From contig CAIYJE010000031.1 of NCBI GenBank assembly GCA_903926465.1, positions 39,147-103,146 on the forward strand: a DNA stretch of 64,000 nucleotides, given 5' to 3'. Under the pieces are notes generated by a model that was not told the origin of the DNA, ran no database searches, and saw nothing but the letters and a program-made list of their open reading frames with translations. Positions 1-9,021 of this stretch are shown one piece after another; the stretch's first letter is position 1, and every line of letters begins with the position of its first letter. The DNA is from an uncultured Planctomycetales bacterium (lineage in GTDB: Bacteria; Planctomycetota; Planctomycetia; Isosphaerales; Isosphaeraceae). A program made the translations under genes and the position numbers.

Positions 1-299
1 TGCTCCAACTGCGGCAACACCTGGGAGAACGCCCCCCAGCAATGCCCATTCCCCTTCAAATACGTGCTGATTCGTCCCGGGGGATAGACCCGATGGGCAT
101 TTTCATAGGAGCTGAGTGCAATACCAATCTGCTTGAGATTGCTCGTACATTGAGCCCTACGGGCTGCTTCCCGAGCTGCCTGCACCGCCGGCAGTAATAA
201 CGCTACAAGGACACCGATGACCGAAATTACCACGAGGAGTTCGATCAGCGTGAAACCAGATCGTTTCCCGGGCAAACGTTGCAAGGTTATTCTGCGCAT
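1..299 (-). CDS. DUF1559 prepilin-like protein, 3' part missing
   Basis: This is the N-terminal 99 residues of a protein whose remainder lies beyond the window start. The minus-strand translation starts at the ATG at 299-297 and has a type IV prepilin leader: basic residues, then G15-FTLIE with the conserved Glu20, then a hydrophobic stretch. After it comes [14 protein letters not shown] and an NLKQIG-like segment, the signature of the planctomycete DUF1559 family. Family knowledge: these proteins are abundant in planctomycetes, are thought to be processed by prepilin peptidase and located in the envelope, and their individual roles are mostly unknown. The family call is firm; function is not. 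Confidence 0.9.
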   Translation of the reverse strand, partial: MRRITLQRLPGKRSGFTLIELLVVISVIGVLVALLLPAVQAAREAARRAQCTSNLKQIGIALSSYENAHRVYPPGRISTYLKGNGHCWGAFSQVLPQLE

Positions 300-587
300 A
301 GAGCACAATCACCCTTCCGCAAGCAACCGTTCTACTCGCTAAAATCGATACATCCAGCCCAATCTATCCGAACTACGCCGTTATGTGCCGAAGTTTCAGC
401 ACTGCGTTGCGAAATTTCAACATATTGCTTTTAAACCCCACAACACGCCATTGCGTGGCATTTTGTTAGCAGCTCAATCACATTTTGCTGAAGATGATCA
501 TCACAACACCGTGAGTTCTCAAGATCAAACTGATGTCCCAACAAGCCATCTTAACACACAAACTACCATTCTTTGGCCACACGCAAA
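300..587. other. Intergenic region, no feature recognised
   Basis: Divergent spacer between the DUF1559 gene and rluE. It should hold both promoters, but no convincing -35/-10 pair or hairpin was seen. The short frames here do not resemble known proteins. Confidence 0.5.
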
Positions 588-1193
588 ATGCTTCGCTATT
601 TAAAGCTATACAAACCCTACGATGTGCTTTGTCAATTCACAGACACGGCCGAGCGATCCACCCTGAAGGACTATGTGGATCTCCCTGGTGTGTACAGCGT
701 GGGTCGGCTGGACCGAGACAGCGAAGGGTTGCTCTTACTGACCAACGACGGTTCGCTGGCCCATGAACTCACCGATCCGCGTTATGCGCACCCTCGTACT
801 TACTGGGTTCAGGTGGAAGGGGTGCCAACCGAAGACGCGCTCACGGACCTGAGAAAGGGCGTTCGGCTCAACGATGGCCTCACGCTTCCCACCGAGGTAC
901 TTCGTCTGCCGGAGGAACCCAATCTGCCGCCACGATCTGTGCCTGTCCGGTTCCGGAAGACGGTTCCCACGTCCTGGATTGAGTTGACCCTTCGAGAAGG
1001 ACGGAACAGGCAGGTGCGTAGGATGACGGCCGCTGTTGGGTTTCCAACGTTACGATTGGTCCGGGCGTTTATTGGACCGATCACGCTGGAATCTCTCCAG
1101 TCTGGACAGTGGCAGGATCTTTCCCCGAACGAGCTGAAAAGTTTGCGAGCGTCGATTCGTACAAATCGCACTCGTCGTGGCCCTCGCCGGTGA
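588..1193 (+). CDS. rluE: 23S rRNA pseudouridine synthase, RluE type
   Basis: Predicted to isomerise one uridine in 23S rRNA (U2457 in E. coli numbering) in the cytoplasm. The protein begins with the RsuA-family segment LKLYKPYDVLCQFTD and has the catalytic motif GRLDRDSEGLL with the nucleophilic Asp near residue 42. It continues with the RluE-like YWVQVEGVPTEDAL, SWIELTLREGRNRQVRRM and GFPTLRLVR. There is no N-terminal S4 domain, which is typical of RluE and unlike RsuA or RluB. The ATG at 588 was chosen because it starts just before the conserved domain; an in-frame TTG at 573 is an alternative. The C-terminus ends in a basic tail. The gene is monocistronic or leads into the helicase operon 186 bp downstream. 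Confidence 0.92.
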   Translation: MLRYLKLYKPYDVLCQFTDTAERSTLKDYVDLPGVYSVGRLDRDSEGLLLLTNDGSLAHELTDPRYAHPRTYWVQVEGVPTEDALTDLRKGVRLNDGLTLPTEVLRLPEEPNLPPRSVPVRFRKTVPTSWIELTLREGRNRQVRRMTAAVGFPTLRLVRAFIGPITLESLQSGQWQDLSPNELKSLRASIRTNRTRRGPRR

Positions 1194-1379
1194 GTAAACT
1201 CTAGTACACTGACTTACATTGAATGGCTTCAAGAATTCCTGAGAACTCAGAGGGTTTGCCAAAACCGGGAACTGGGCAGGACTCTCAGGCCATACCACGG
1301 GTCTGCCTAACCTCTGGTTCACGGCTCCTCTTGCCACCCTGTTTTTCCTGAACTTCGCCTCAGAGTTGAGCGATCGCTG

Positions 1380-2789
1380 ATGAGCCAGACGGCTGAAAGC
1401 GGATCTCCGGTTGCCCCACTCCGACTGTCGTTTGACGGCGGAACCGTGGTGGTTGATGGCTTGAAAGAAGGAGAAACCCGTGGGATACCGGGAATTGAAT
1501 ACGATGCTCGGACCGGTCGTCATCGGGCCGAGGCAATCTGGTATCGCTCCATCGTCCAGCATTTGATCGATTCCAAGATTCCCGTTGAAGATCAGGCCAG
1601 GAAGTACAAAGAAACACGGTGGCCTCTGCACATTGAGAAGGCCCCTTTTCCTCATCAAACGGAAGCGCTTGAAGCCTGGTGGAAGGTGGGCGGCCGGGGC
1701 GTGGTGGTGCTGCCTACGGGCACTGGCAAGACGCATGTGGCAAACCTGTGCATTGAGCGGGCCAAACGTCCATCGCTGGTGATCACGCCCACCATCGACC
1801 TGCTCAACCAGTGGTATGACGAACTAACGATTTGCTTCTCCACCGAAGTTGGACTGATTGGCGGCGGTTACCATGAAGTCAAACCCCTGACCGTCACCAC
1901 CTATGACTCCGCGTACATGAACATGGAGCGGTTGGGGAACCTATTTGGCCTGTTGATCTTCGATGAATGCCATCACCTGCCCGGCCCCACCTACGGGCTG
2001 GCGGCAACATGCTCAATCGCTCCGTTTCGCCTGGGACTTACGGCTACTCCGGAACGCTCAGACAACGCCCATGAGCGGTTCGACCAGTTGATTGGACCGA
2101 TTGTTTACCGGCGTGAGATCACCGAGTTACGTGGTCGGTTTCTGGCGGAATACAATATTGAAACCCTGCACGCTCAGCTCTCCGAGGAAGACCGAACCCG
2201 GTATGACGCCTGTCGGGAAGTTTATCGAAACTTCATCCGCGATAGCGGAATCGACATGCGTGACCAAACCGCCTGGTCAAAATTTCTGTTCCTCGCGTTT
2301 CGTTCTCCGGAAGGTCGATCTGCTTACCAGGCCTACCGCGAACAGCGCGCCCTGGCCTTGGCGGCACCCGCCAAGCTGGCCTTGCTGGAACGGCTGCTGA
2401 GTATGCACAACGGTGACCGCGTTATCATCTTCACCCATGACAACGCCACCGTTTATGAAATCGCCAGGCGCTTTCTGGTGCCCGTGATCACGCACCAAAC
2501 CAAAACCAAGGAGCGGCGCGAAATCTTGCTCAAGTTCAACTCGGGCGAGTATCCCATTGTGGCCACTTCCCGCGTGCTGAATGAAGGAGTGAATGTGCCA
2601 GAGGCCAACGTGGCCATCATTCTCTCCGGTTCTGGGTCGGTCAGAGAACACGTCCAGAGATTGGGCCGAATTTTGCGTAAAAGTGGTGACAAGCAAGCCA
2701 CACTCTATGAGGTTGTCACGGCAGGAACGTCGGAAGAGTACACCTCCAGCCGTCGACGAAAGCATAGCGCCTACGGAGGTTTTGCTTGA
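1380..2789 (+). CDS. XPB/Rad25-type superfamily 2 DNA helicase
   Basis: This 469-residue SF2 helicase is of the archaeal/bacterial XPB type. Residues 88-120 hold the Q-motif-like FPHQTEAL and Walker A LPTGTGKTH; Walker B is DECHH at 195-199; motif III is LTATPE; and the C-terminal RecA domain has ILSGSGSVREHVQRLGRILRK (motifs V-VI). The first 85 residues could be the damage-recognition-like domain of XPB. Known for the family: XPB is an ATP-dependent dsDNA translocase that opens DNA in nucleotide excision repair and in archaea pairs with the Bax1 nuclease. The stop codon overlaps the TTG start of the next gene, and a DUF790 (Bax1) gene follows, which strongly supports the XPB assignment over a generic DEAD helicase. 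A role in repair is inferred from that pairing. Confidence 0.88.
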   Translation: MSQTAESGSPVAPLRLSFDGGTVVVDGLKEGETRGIPGIEYDARTGRHRAEAIWYRSIVQHLIDSKIPVEDQARKYKETRWPLHIEKAPFPHQTEALEAWWKVGGRGVVVLPTGTGKTHVANLCIERAKRPSLVITPTIDLLNQWYDELTICFSTEVGLIGGGYHEVKPLTVTTYDSAYMNMERLGNLFGLLIFDECHHLPGPTYGLAATCSIAPFRLGLTATPERSDNAHERFDQLIGPIVYRREITELRGRFLAEYNIETLHAQLSEEDRTRYDACREVYRNFIRDSGIDMRDQTAWSKFLFLAFRSPEGRSAYQAYREQRALALAAPAKLALLERLLSMHNGDRVIIFTHDNATVYEIARRFLVPVITHQTKTKERREILLKFNSGEYPIVATSRVLNEGVNVPEANVAIILSGSGSVREHVQRLGRILRKSGDKQATLYEVVTAGTSEEYTSSRRRKHSAYGGFA

Positions 2790-3586
2790 GCCAGGGAGCC
2801 TCCGCCTTCAGCATTGATCTCCCCTGGAGTACGCAAAGCCGTGGTTGCGCGGTTGTTGCTTCAATCGACGATGAGGGATTGGTGGAAATCGAAGAGATCA
2901 GTCGGGGCCTGGATCGTGATCGGCTGATCCGTAACTTGCAGTCCAGATCCGCCGCTGATCCCCTGATTGTGATGGACATTCCTGTGGACGGCTGCAACCA
3001 GCTCAGCCCCGGGGTGTACCGCCGACTGGAACTGCGCTTGAAACGGCTGCAAATGGGTGTGCTTCCCGCAGGCGATGCCGGCACGCTGGGTCCGGACCTC
3101 GCTGCCCAGATCCAAAGCGCAATCCCGGCCGCCCGGGTTGTGGAAGGCCATCCGTATGGCGTTCTCAAAGTGCTGCATGCCATGGCAGAATCTGGTGTGA
3201 CGCCCGACCACATGTTTGGCCCGCTCTGTGCCGTGCTCGATGCCAAGTTTCCAGGCTCCTGGCCGCCCCGTTACAAACGGGCCAAAACCGCACAAATGCG
3301 TGCCCTGGCCTGTGAGCGTGTGCGTGAACTGATCATGGAGTTTTTCCCGGGGTGTCGTGCGGCGCTTGCTTCACCAGCGGGTCGAAGCACCGATGCGCTC
3401 GATGCCGTACTGGGCCTATATCCAGCCTGGTTGCAAAAAATGGGATCAGCCTGGACTTACCTTGCCACAGACCCGGCCGGTGGATCGATCTTGCTTCTGG
3501 CCGACCGCTGGTGGCGTGACCGTTTTGAGAGTTTGATACCAACTCATGAGTTGCCCGTCTTCCACCAGGGAGCCACTCCATGTTGA
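2786..3586 (+). CDS. DUF429-like predicted RNase H-fold nuclease
   Basis: Translated from a TTG whose last two bases are part of the upstream TGA stop, so translational coupling is likely. The 266-residue protein resembles DUF429. It has an N-terminal SIDLPWS strand with an acidic residue, VMDIPVDG near residue 71, an Glu-containing VVEGHPYG where the family usually has EVHPE, a basic segment RYKRAKTAQMRAL, and a C-terminal STDALDAVLGL acidic motif. Together these fit the four acidic positions of an RNase H-like active site. The family is uncharacterised, so nuclease activity is a prediction. Its place between the XPB-type helicase and the DUF790 nuclease, overlapping both, suggests that it is a third component of the same DNA-processing machine. 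Confidence 0.7.
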   Translation: MSQGASAFSIDLPWSTQSRGCAVVASIDDEGLVEIEEISRGLDRDRLIRNLQSRSAADPLIVMDIPVDGCNQLSPGVYRRLELRLKRLQMGVLPAGDAGTLGPDLAAQIQSAIPAARVVEGHPYGVLKVLHAMAESGVTPDHMFGPLCAVLDAKFPGSWPPRYKRAKTAQMRALACERVRELIMEFFPGCRAALASPAGRSTDALDAVLGLYPAWLQKMGSAWTYLATDPAGGSILLLADRWWRDRFESLIPTHELPVFHQGATPC

Positions 3587-4821
3587 CTGGTAACCTGGTG
3601 ATAGTCCGAAACGCGCGTGACCGGATCATTCCGCGTTATCTTGAACCCGAGGCACCGTACTGGCTGGAGGCTGCCGAGAGCCTGTTACTGATCTTCCGCG
3701 AAGGGCTTTCCAGCGGTCGGACTCGGGGCGAGATCGAGGCTGAAGTGGAGGCCCTGATCGGCGAGGGGGGAGGTGCGGCCACACTGGTTCATCGTGGGCT
3801 GGCCAAAGTGCTTGAAGATCGCGCAGAGTTTGAGGTGGTGTCTGACGTGCCACCCGAAACACTCAGGGCACAGGTCTTCACGGCCTCCTCATTGCATCGG
3901 GCCGAACTGCGCAAACTGGGCCCCCGGCATCCATTCCAGCGCGATGAGGTTCTGGCCCAAGTGGCCCAATCATTTGGCCTGACCCCCGACCAGGTCATTG
4001 CAGCGCTCTTTGCCGACCTGAAGGATGAGAACCGGATCCTCTCATTCAAAGACCTGAGCGCGGCAGCTCTGCTCAACCGCTATAACGTTGCGCTGGCCCA
4101 GGCAGTCTTGCTGCGCTCGGTACGAATTGAGGCCGAGGTGCGAGGAGAGACGCCGGCCCGCTATCGGCACCTGTTCCGCTGGCTGAAATTCCATCGCTTA
4201 CTCTATCGGGTCACTGGCTCAGCCACCCAGGGGTACCGCTTTCAGATTGATGGTCCCTTGAGCCTGTTCAGCGCCACCACTCGGTATGGCTTACAGATGG
4301 CGCTTTTTCTACCGGCGTTACTTCAGTGTCGGTCTTTTCGACTGGATGCCGAACTGCGCTGGGGACCAGGCCGAGACCCAATGACATTTCACCTTGAGAG
4401 TAATGACGGCCTGGTGCCGCACCGTGAGGCCCAGGCGCAGTACGTTCCTCAGGAAATCACCGTGTTTCTGGAGCGGTTCAAACTGCTGGCGCCAGACTGG
4501 GAAACCCACGAGGCCGGCGAACTCGTGGAGCTGCCCGGTGATGATCTCTGGGTTCCCGATTATCGGTTCCACCATCGCCCCACCAAGACCGACGTCTTTG
4601 TCGAAATCCTGGGTTTCTGGAAGAAATCAAGCGTGGAACGGCTGCTCAAGCTGCTCCCCCAGCTCAAAACCATGCGGTACGTGCTGGCTCTTTCCGAACG
4701 ACTCAAAGTGGACGAAGATGCGATGGAGCTGGATGCCCTGCCCGACTCCATTCTGCGCTTCAAAGAAATTCCCAACGCGAACGAATTTCGGCTGCGCCTG
4801 GAGCAGCAACTGAATCGTTGA
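3580..4821 (+). CDS. DUF790 family nuclease, Bax1-like XPB partner
   Basis: This 413-residue protein matches DUF790. It begins LVIVRNARDRIIPRYLEPEAPYW, has the GLAKVLEDRAEFEV segment, a central FLPALLQCRSFRLDAELRWG region, and a C-terminal PD-(D/E)XK-like nuclease core: VPDYRF with Asp327, then VEILGFWKKSS with Glu342 and following lysines. Archaeal Bax1, the characterised member, binds XPB and is a structure-specific endonuclease acting on the 3' side of bubbles. The start overlaps the DUF429 gene by 7 bases, so the three genes form one operon. Its substrate in this organism is inferred, not shown. Confidence 0.88.
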   Translation: MLTGNLVIVRNARDRIIPRYLEPEAPYWLEAAESLLLIFREGLSSGRTRGEIEAEVEALIGEGGGAATLVHRGLAKVLEDRAEFEVVSDVPPETLRAQVFTASSLHRAELRKLGPRHPFQRDEVLAQVAQSFGLTPDQVIAALFADLKDENRILSFKDLSAAALLNRYNVALAQAVLLRSVRIEAEVRGETPARYRHLFRWLKFHRLLYRVTGSATQGYRFQIDGPLSLFSATTRYGLQMALFLPALLQCRSFRLDAELRWGPGRDPMTFHLESNDGLVPHREAQAQYVPQEITVFLERFKLLAPDWETHEAGELVELPGDDLWVPDYRFHHRPTKTDVFVEILGFWKKSSVERLLKLLPQLKTMRYVLALSERLKVDEDAMELDALPDSILRFKEIPNANEFRLRLEQQLNR

Positions 4822-4918
4822 TGTTCGTCGGCCTGGTCCGTACCGCACGCTTGCAACCTCCATCGCAGCCGGCCACCTACGTCGCACAACATCAAGACAT
4901 CGTCACAAGATAAACCCC

Positions 4919-6370
4919 ATGAATGGTAGTCACTGGACGCTGCTCGTTGTCTCACTAGACTGGGTGATCAGGCTTGGATTGATTCTGCGTGCGATCATGC
5001 GCCGGCTGCAGGTTGGAGTTTCACTGGCCTGGATGGCGGTGATTCTGGGCTTTCCCTTCTTGGGGACTGGAATTTACTTACTGTTTGGGGAACGGCGGCT
5101 AGGCCGAATGCGGGCCGACCGGGCTCGCGAACTGCATGAACCGTATGCATCCTGGCTTGCAGAGTTCCGGTCCAGATATCTCGAAGCGGAGTCCCGGCTC
5201 TTACCCACCGATCTCACGATGGCCCGCCTGGTCAACAACGGATCGGGGCAACCGGTACTCCCTGACAATGCTCTGGAACTGATTCCAGGGGCGGATCTCT
5301 TCTTTGAACGGCTTGAAGCGGATGTGAAGGCCGCCAGCCGCTCTTGCCATCTTGAATTCTATATCTGGTCTGCAGGAGGGCGGGCCGACGCGTTGCACCA
5401 GGCACTGGCGCAGGCGGCTGCGCATGGGGTGAGATGCCGTGTGCTGGTAGATGCCCTTGGATCTGCCAGCTTTCTGCGATCCCCCGAGGCCGCTGCTTTG
5501 CGCTCTTCGGGAGTGGATCTTCGGGCGGCCCTGCCCGTGAACTTGATCCAAGGCTTGTTCCGCCGCCTGGACCTGAGACTCCATCGCAAGATCGTGGTCA
5601 TTGACGGGCTGGTGGGTTACACGGGAAGCCAGAATATTGCCGACCCCCGTTTCTTCAAGCAAAACTCGGGAGTCGGCGAGTGGATTGATGCCATGGTGCG
5701 GGTGACCGGGCCCGCCGTGGAAGCCTTGGCCGTTACGTTCGTGGAAGACTGGGAACTGGAGACCGATCAGGGGCTGCAATCTCTTTCAGAAACCCTGGTG
5801 GATGATATTCAGACGCGTGGAAGCTCACTCGTTCAGGTCATTCCCTCGGGACCCAACCTGCCCCGGGACCGGATGGAAACCCTGATCATTCAGTCGATTT
5901 ATGATGCGACCCAGGAAATTGTGCTGACCACCCCATACTTCGTTCCCAGCGAATCGATGGTCGAAGAGCTTCTCGCTGCAGCGCTCAGAGGCGTGGTGGT
6001 AATCCTGGTTGTACCAGCCAAGATCGATTCCAAGCTGGTGAATCTGGCCAGCCGCGCGTTCCAAGGTGATCTTGCCGATGCTGGCGTAAAGCTGGCGCTC
6101 TTCGAAGGGGGACTGCTTCATACGAAGTCGATCACCATCGACGGCCGCCGCTCACTCTTCGGGTCACTGAATCTAGACCCTCGCAGCCTGCAATTGAATT
6201 TCGAGATCACCCTGGCGGTCTATGACGTCAGCTTCACAAAGTCACTGAGAGCACTCCAGCAAACTTACCTGGATCGTTCCACGCTGCTAGATCTTGATGC
6301 CTGGAAAAAGCGCCCGTTTCTTTTGCGATTCGCAGAAAACTCCGCGCGGCTGCTTGGTCCCGTGATCTGA
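4919..6370 (+). CDS. cls: Cardiolipin synthase, phospholipase D superfamily
   Basis: Makes cardiolipin from two phosphatidylglycerol molecules at the inner membrane, or a related phosphatidyl transfer. The N-terminus has two hydrophobic segments (about residues 5-25 and 33-57) as in bacterial ClsA. Two HKD motifs are present: LHRKIVVIDG near residue 221 followed by YTGSQNIADPRF, and LLHTKSITIDG near residue 400 followed by FGSLNLDPRSL. Both catalytic His-Lys pairs are intact. Length (483 residues) matches ClsA. It lies 97 bp after the helicase operon and converges with the next gene. The exact lipid donor cannot be told from sequence. Confidence 0.93.
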   Translation: MNGSHWTLLVVSLDWVIRLGLILRAIMRRLQVGVSLAWMAVILGFPFLGTGIYLLFGERRLGRMRADRARELHEPYASWLAEFRSRYLEAESRLLPTDLTMARLVNNGSGQPVLPDNALELIPGADLFFERLEADVKAASRSCHLEFYIWSAGGRADALHQALAQAAAHGVRCRVLVDALGSASFLRSPEAAALRSSGVDLRAALPVNLIQGLFRRLDLRLHRKIVVIDGLVGYTGSQNIADPRFFKQNSGVGEWIDAMVRVTGPAVEALAVTFVEDWELETDQGLQSLSETLVDDIQTRGSSLVQVIPSGPNLPRDRMETLIIQSIYDATQEIVLTTPYFVPSESMVEELLAAALRGVVVILVVPAKIDSKLVNLASRAFQGDLADAGVKLALFEGGLLHTKSITIDGRRSLFGSLNLDPRSLQLNFEITLAVYDVSFTKSLRALQQTYLDRSTLLDLDAWKKRPFLLRFAENSARLLGPVI

Positions 6371-6401
6371 AACCTGCAGCGCTGCCGATCTTGCGACCCG
6401 A

Positions 6402-7997
6402 TTAGCGCCGGGTTTCCTCGGCAGAGGCCCGCGCACTTCCAGGGTCCAGGCCAAGAATGCGACCCTTGGGTTTCGCACGATCCACCAGCACGGTGGCTGT
6501 CTCTGCAACACCACGATGCCCAACGCTATCCAGAACTTCAATCTGAATTCGGAACTTGGGCGGCACACCGGGCGGCACCACCCAGACATACTGACCGGTG
6601 TTTTCCAGCGGGCCGGCAATCCTGGTCCATTCTCCATCGGTCCCCTCGGCCCGGTAAGAGAGTAACACCGGACGCGGCGCCAGATGGGGGTCACTGGCTC
6701 GCCAGGTTACAAGCACTTTGCCCGCGCTGGCACCGGTACCAATGCGCGGCGGATCGACCTGGACAAGCGGTGGCGTGCTATCGACTTCAACCCAGCTTTG
6801 GGGTTTATCTCCGGGCGCAGGTGCGGGGTCTCCAAGACCAGACCCACCCTGCACCGAAAGCCAAAGACCAAACGTCCCTTCCCCCTTCAAATCCACGGGA
6901 TACGGGCTGGTCCGATCGGTATCCTCGGCCTGAGGGAACCAGGAGCGACCACCATCGTGGGTCACCCATAGTTGGACCTTGGCCACCCCGCCAGGTCCAG
7001 CCCCTTCCACCTCATACTGCAGGGGAAACTTGGGATTTCCAACCAGTAAAGTCTGTTCCCTGGGACGGGTGCTTGGCCCACCAGATCCTGCCGAGGCATC
7101 CCCAGGCCGAAATTCGTCGGCGTCGCCCTTCCGGAACTCGTCGCCCGGGTCTCGGCCGCGACTATCGGAATCGAACGAGTCGGTCTCTGCGAACGAATCG
7201 TTGGTCGATTCTCGACGCGAGGAGATGGGGGCGACCGGCGGCGGTGCATTAACGTTTTCTCGCCGGCCTGACGAACTGGGCCGCGAAGCAACCCCTTCAT
7301 CCAAAACCACTTCCACCGGACGTGTGTTGCGGGCCCGATCCATCACCGAGGCACGGACTCGGATCGACTCGGAAGTTCCCGCGTCCCAGGTTTTGACCCC
7401 AGCCACGCGGAGATCATCTTCCTGCATCGGGACCGTTCGCCAGTCATTCGGCCCAGATCCTACAGACTGATACTCTAACGCGAACGTCCTGAGTACCAGA
7501 TTCTCGTCCTGCAGTTCCCAGCGCACCGTCGCCTGGCTCCCCTTGCGGTTGCCCGGTTCCAGGACAATCGTTGGCGGGGCAGTATCTATAACAACCCTCA
7601 GACTCGGCTCAACCTGCCGGTCGTCGGAGGGGTAAACCTTCCCATCCAGATCCACGGTCTGGATTGCAAACCAGAATTCACCGTCACGAGAGGCCCGAAA
7701 CGGAAACTCCGGGCGGTCGGGCGTGGTCTGACCAAGCGGTTTCCAGTGGCTGCCATAATCGTCGGAAACCCAGAGCCGCACCTCGCGAACCATCGAGCGT
7801 GCTTCTTCCGGTATGGTCACCGGAATCCGAAACGTCCGCGAGCGGTAGTAAATTGTTTTCGCTGAAGACTTTGCGGTGTCTTGCGAACGGGCCGCCCGTT
7901 CCTGCCCAGGGGCCGTATTCGACAGCGCAATCGGCCCGGCCAGGATTAGACCTAGCCAGAAAGTCGATCGCATTCTGCCAAGCCCTCCAGGCATCAA
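6402..7997 (-). CDS. Exported protein with beta-sandwich repeats, unknown role
   Basis: A 531-residue protein with a signal peptide: a second Met at residue 9 (RSTFW follows) leads a hydrophobic stretch ending near ALSNTAPGQ. The rest has repeated modules of about 100 residues with patterns like VWVSDDYGSHWKPLG, LWVTHDGGRSWFPQ, TPPTIVLEP and TPPLVQVDPP, separated by a low-complexity Ser/Arg/Asp/Gly-rich linker around residues 250-320. This looks like tandem Ig- or fibronectin-like folds with Asp-box-like (DGGRSW) turns. No catalytic motif was recognised. It is probably periplasmic or cell-surface. It converges with the cardiolipin synthase gene (31 bp between stops). Confidence 0.75.
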   Translation of the reverse strand: MMPGGLGRMRSTFWLGLILAGPIALSNTAPGQERAARSQDTAKSSAKTIYYRSRTFRIPVTIPEEARSMVREVRLWVSDDYGSHWKPLGQTTPDRPEFPFRASRDGEFWFAIQTVDLDGKVYPSDDRQVEPSLRVVIDTAPPTIVLEPGNRKGSQATVRWELQDENLVLRTFALEYQSVGSGPNDWRTVPMQEDDLRVAGVKTWDAGTSESIRVRASVMDRARNTRPVEVVLDEGVASRPSSSGRRENVNAPPPVAPISSRRESTNDSFAETDSFDSDSRGRDPGDEFRKGDADEFRPGDASAGSGGPSTRPREQTLLVGNPKFPLQYEVEGAGPGGVAKVQLWVTHDGGRSWFPQAEDTDRTSPYPVDLKGEGTFGLWLSVQGGSGLGDPAPAPGDKPQSWVEVDSTPPLVQVDPPRIGTGASAGKVLVTWRASDPHLAPRPVLLSYRAEGTDGEWTRIAGPLENTGQYVWVVPPGVPPKFRIQIEVLDSVGHRGVAETATVLVDRAKPKGRILGLDPGSARASAEETRR

Positions 7998-8344
7998 GCT
8001 GGCCTCCTGCCCCGATTGACCTTATCTGCCCACCCGCGCTGGAACAGTTCCAAACGCCGCCGCACTCGTCGCGCAGCCAAGACGGGTATGGTTCGTTGCT
8101 GACTTATCGACGAACGGAGGCGACCGGCTTGAATCGAATATACCGAGAATGACGACAATGCCAATCATGCCTTTGAACCTGGAGACCCAAAGGCAGATTG
8201 GCTGTCAGCGGATCACCGAAAGCCGTTCACGATTCAATTGCCCATCCAAACAACCGCAAGAGAGAGCTAGGGGCGGCTATCCCACCTGCGCAGCCCAATC
8301 ATGAACCGCGATAAACTCGGCATTATTGAGGTCGCTGAGACGAC
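7998..8344. other. Intergenic region, no gene recognised
   Basis: This stretch holds the upstream region of the exported-protein gene and the 3' flank of the KDPG aldolase gene, both on the minus strand. No convincing small gene, hairpin terminator or RNA gene was seen. Confidence 0.4.
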
Positions 8345-9013
8345 TCAAGACTTGGCTTTCGCTCGCACCTGACGCACCTTCTCCACATACTGGGCCGCTC
8401 GTTCCGTGAGTGACCGATAATCCTGAGCAGCCAGGAGCTTGGGGTCAACCAGTGAAGACCCAACCCCCAGGCAGACCGCCCCCGCCTGCAGGAATGCTTC
8501 GATTGTGTTCAGGTCGACTCCACCGGTCGGCATCAGGCGGATCTGGGGAAACGGCCCCTTGAGCGCTTTGATAAAGCTCGGACCGCCAATTTCGGCCGGG
8601 AAAACTTTGACCACATCCGCGCCTGCTTCCCAGGCCGACACAATCTCGGTCGGCGTGAAGCCGCCCGGCATCATGGCCACATCATATCGGTGAGCCAGTC
8701 GGATCACGTCCTGATTCACGTTGGGTGCCACCAAGAACTGGGCACCTGCCAGAATCGCCACACGTGCGGTCTCTGGATCAAGTACGGTCCCAGCCCCCAG
8801 AATCACATCATTTCCCAGCGCGCTGCGAGCCTCACGGATCAACTCCGCTGCGCCGGGTACCGTGAAGGTGATCTCGATCGCCTTCACGCCCCCCTGAGAA
8901 AGAGCACGCACCGCCTCAATCACCTGATCGGCTCTGGGGGCACGAACCACCGCAACAAGGCCACACTCAATCATCGACTGGACCAGTGAATCTCGGCTCA
9001 CGGCACTCTCCAC
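8345..9013 (-). CDS. eda: KDPG/KHG aldolase (2-keto-3-deoxy-6-phosphogluconate aldolase)
   Basis: Class I aldolase that cleaves 2-keto-3-deoxy-6-phosphogluconate to pyruvate and glyceraldehyde-3-phosphate (Entner-Doudoroff pathway), and possibly 4-hydroxy-2-oxoglutarate. The 222-residue TIM barrel shows the family landmarks: AIEITF with catalytic Glu47, LGAGTVLD, FLVAPN, VVKVFPAE with the Schiff-base Lys136, and LMPTGGV. The start is a GTG, 8 bases after the stop of the upstream glycosyltransferase gene, so the two are probably co-transcribed. No edd gene lies nearby, so the substrate could be a related 2-keto-3-deoxy sugar phosphate. Confidence 0.93.
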   Translation of the reverse strand: MESAVSRDSLVQSMIECGLVAVVRAPRADQVIEAVRALSQGGVKAIEITFTVPGAAELIREARSALGNDVILGAGTVLDPETARVAILAGAQFLVAPNVNQDVIRLAHRYDVAMMPGGFTPTEIVSAWEAGADVVKVFPAEIGGPSFIKALKGPFPQIRLMPTGGVDLNTIEAFLQAGAVCLGVGSSLVDPKLLAAQDYRSLTERAAQYVEKVRQVRAKAKS

Positions 9014-9021
9014 GGCCCCGT

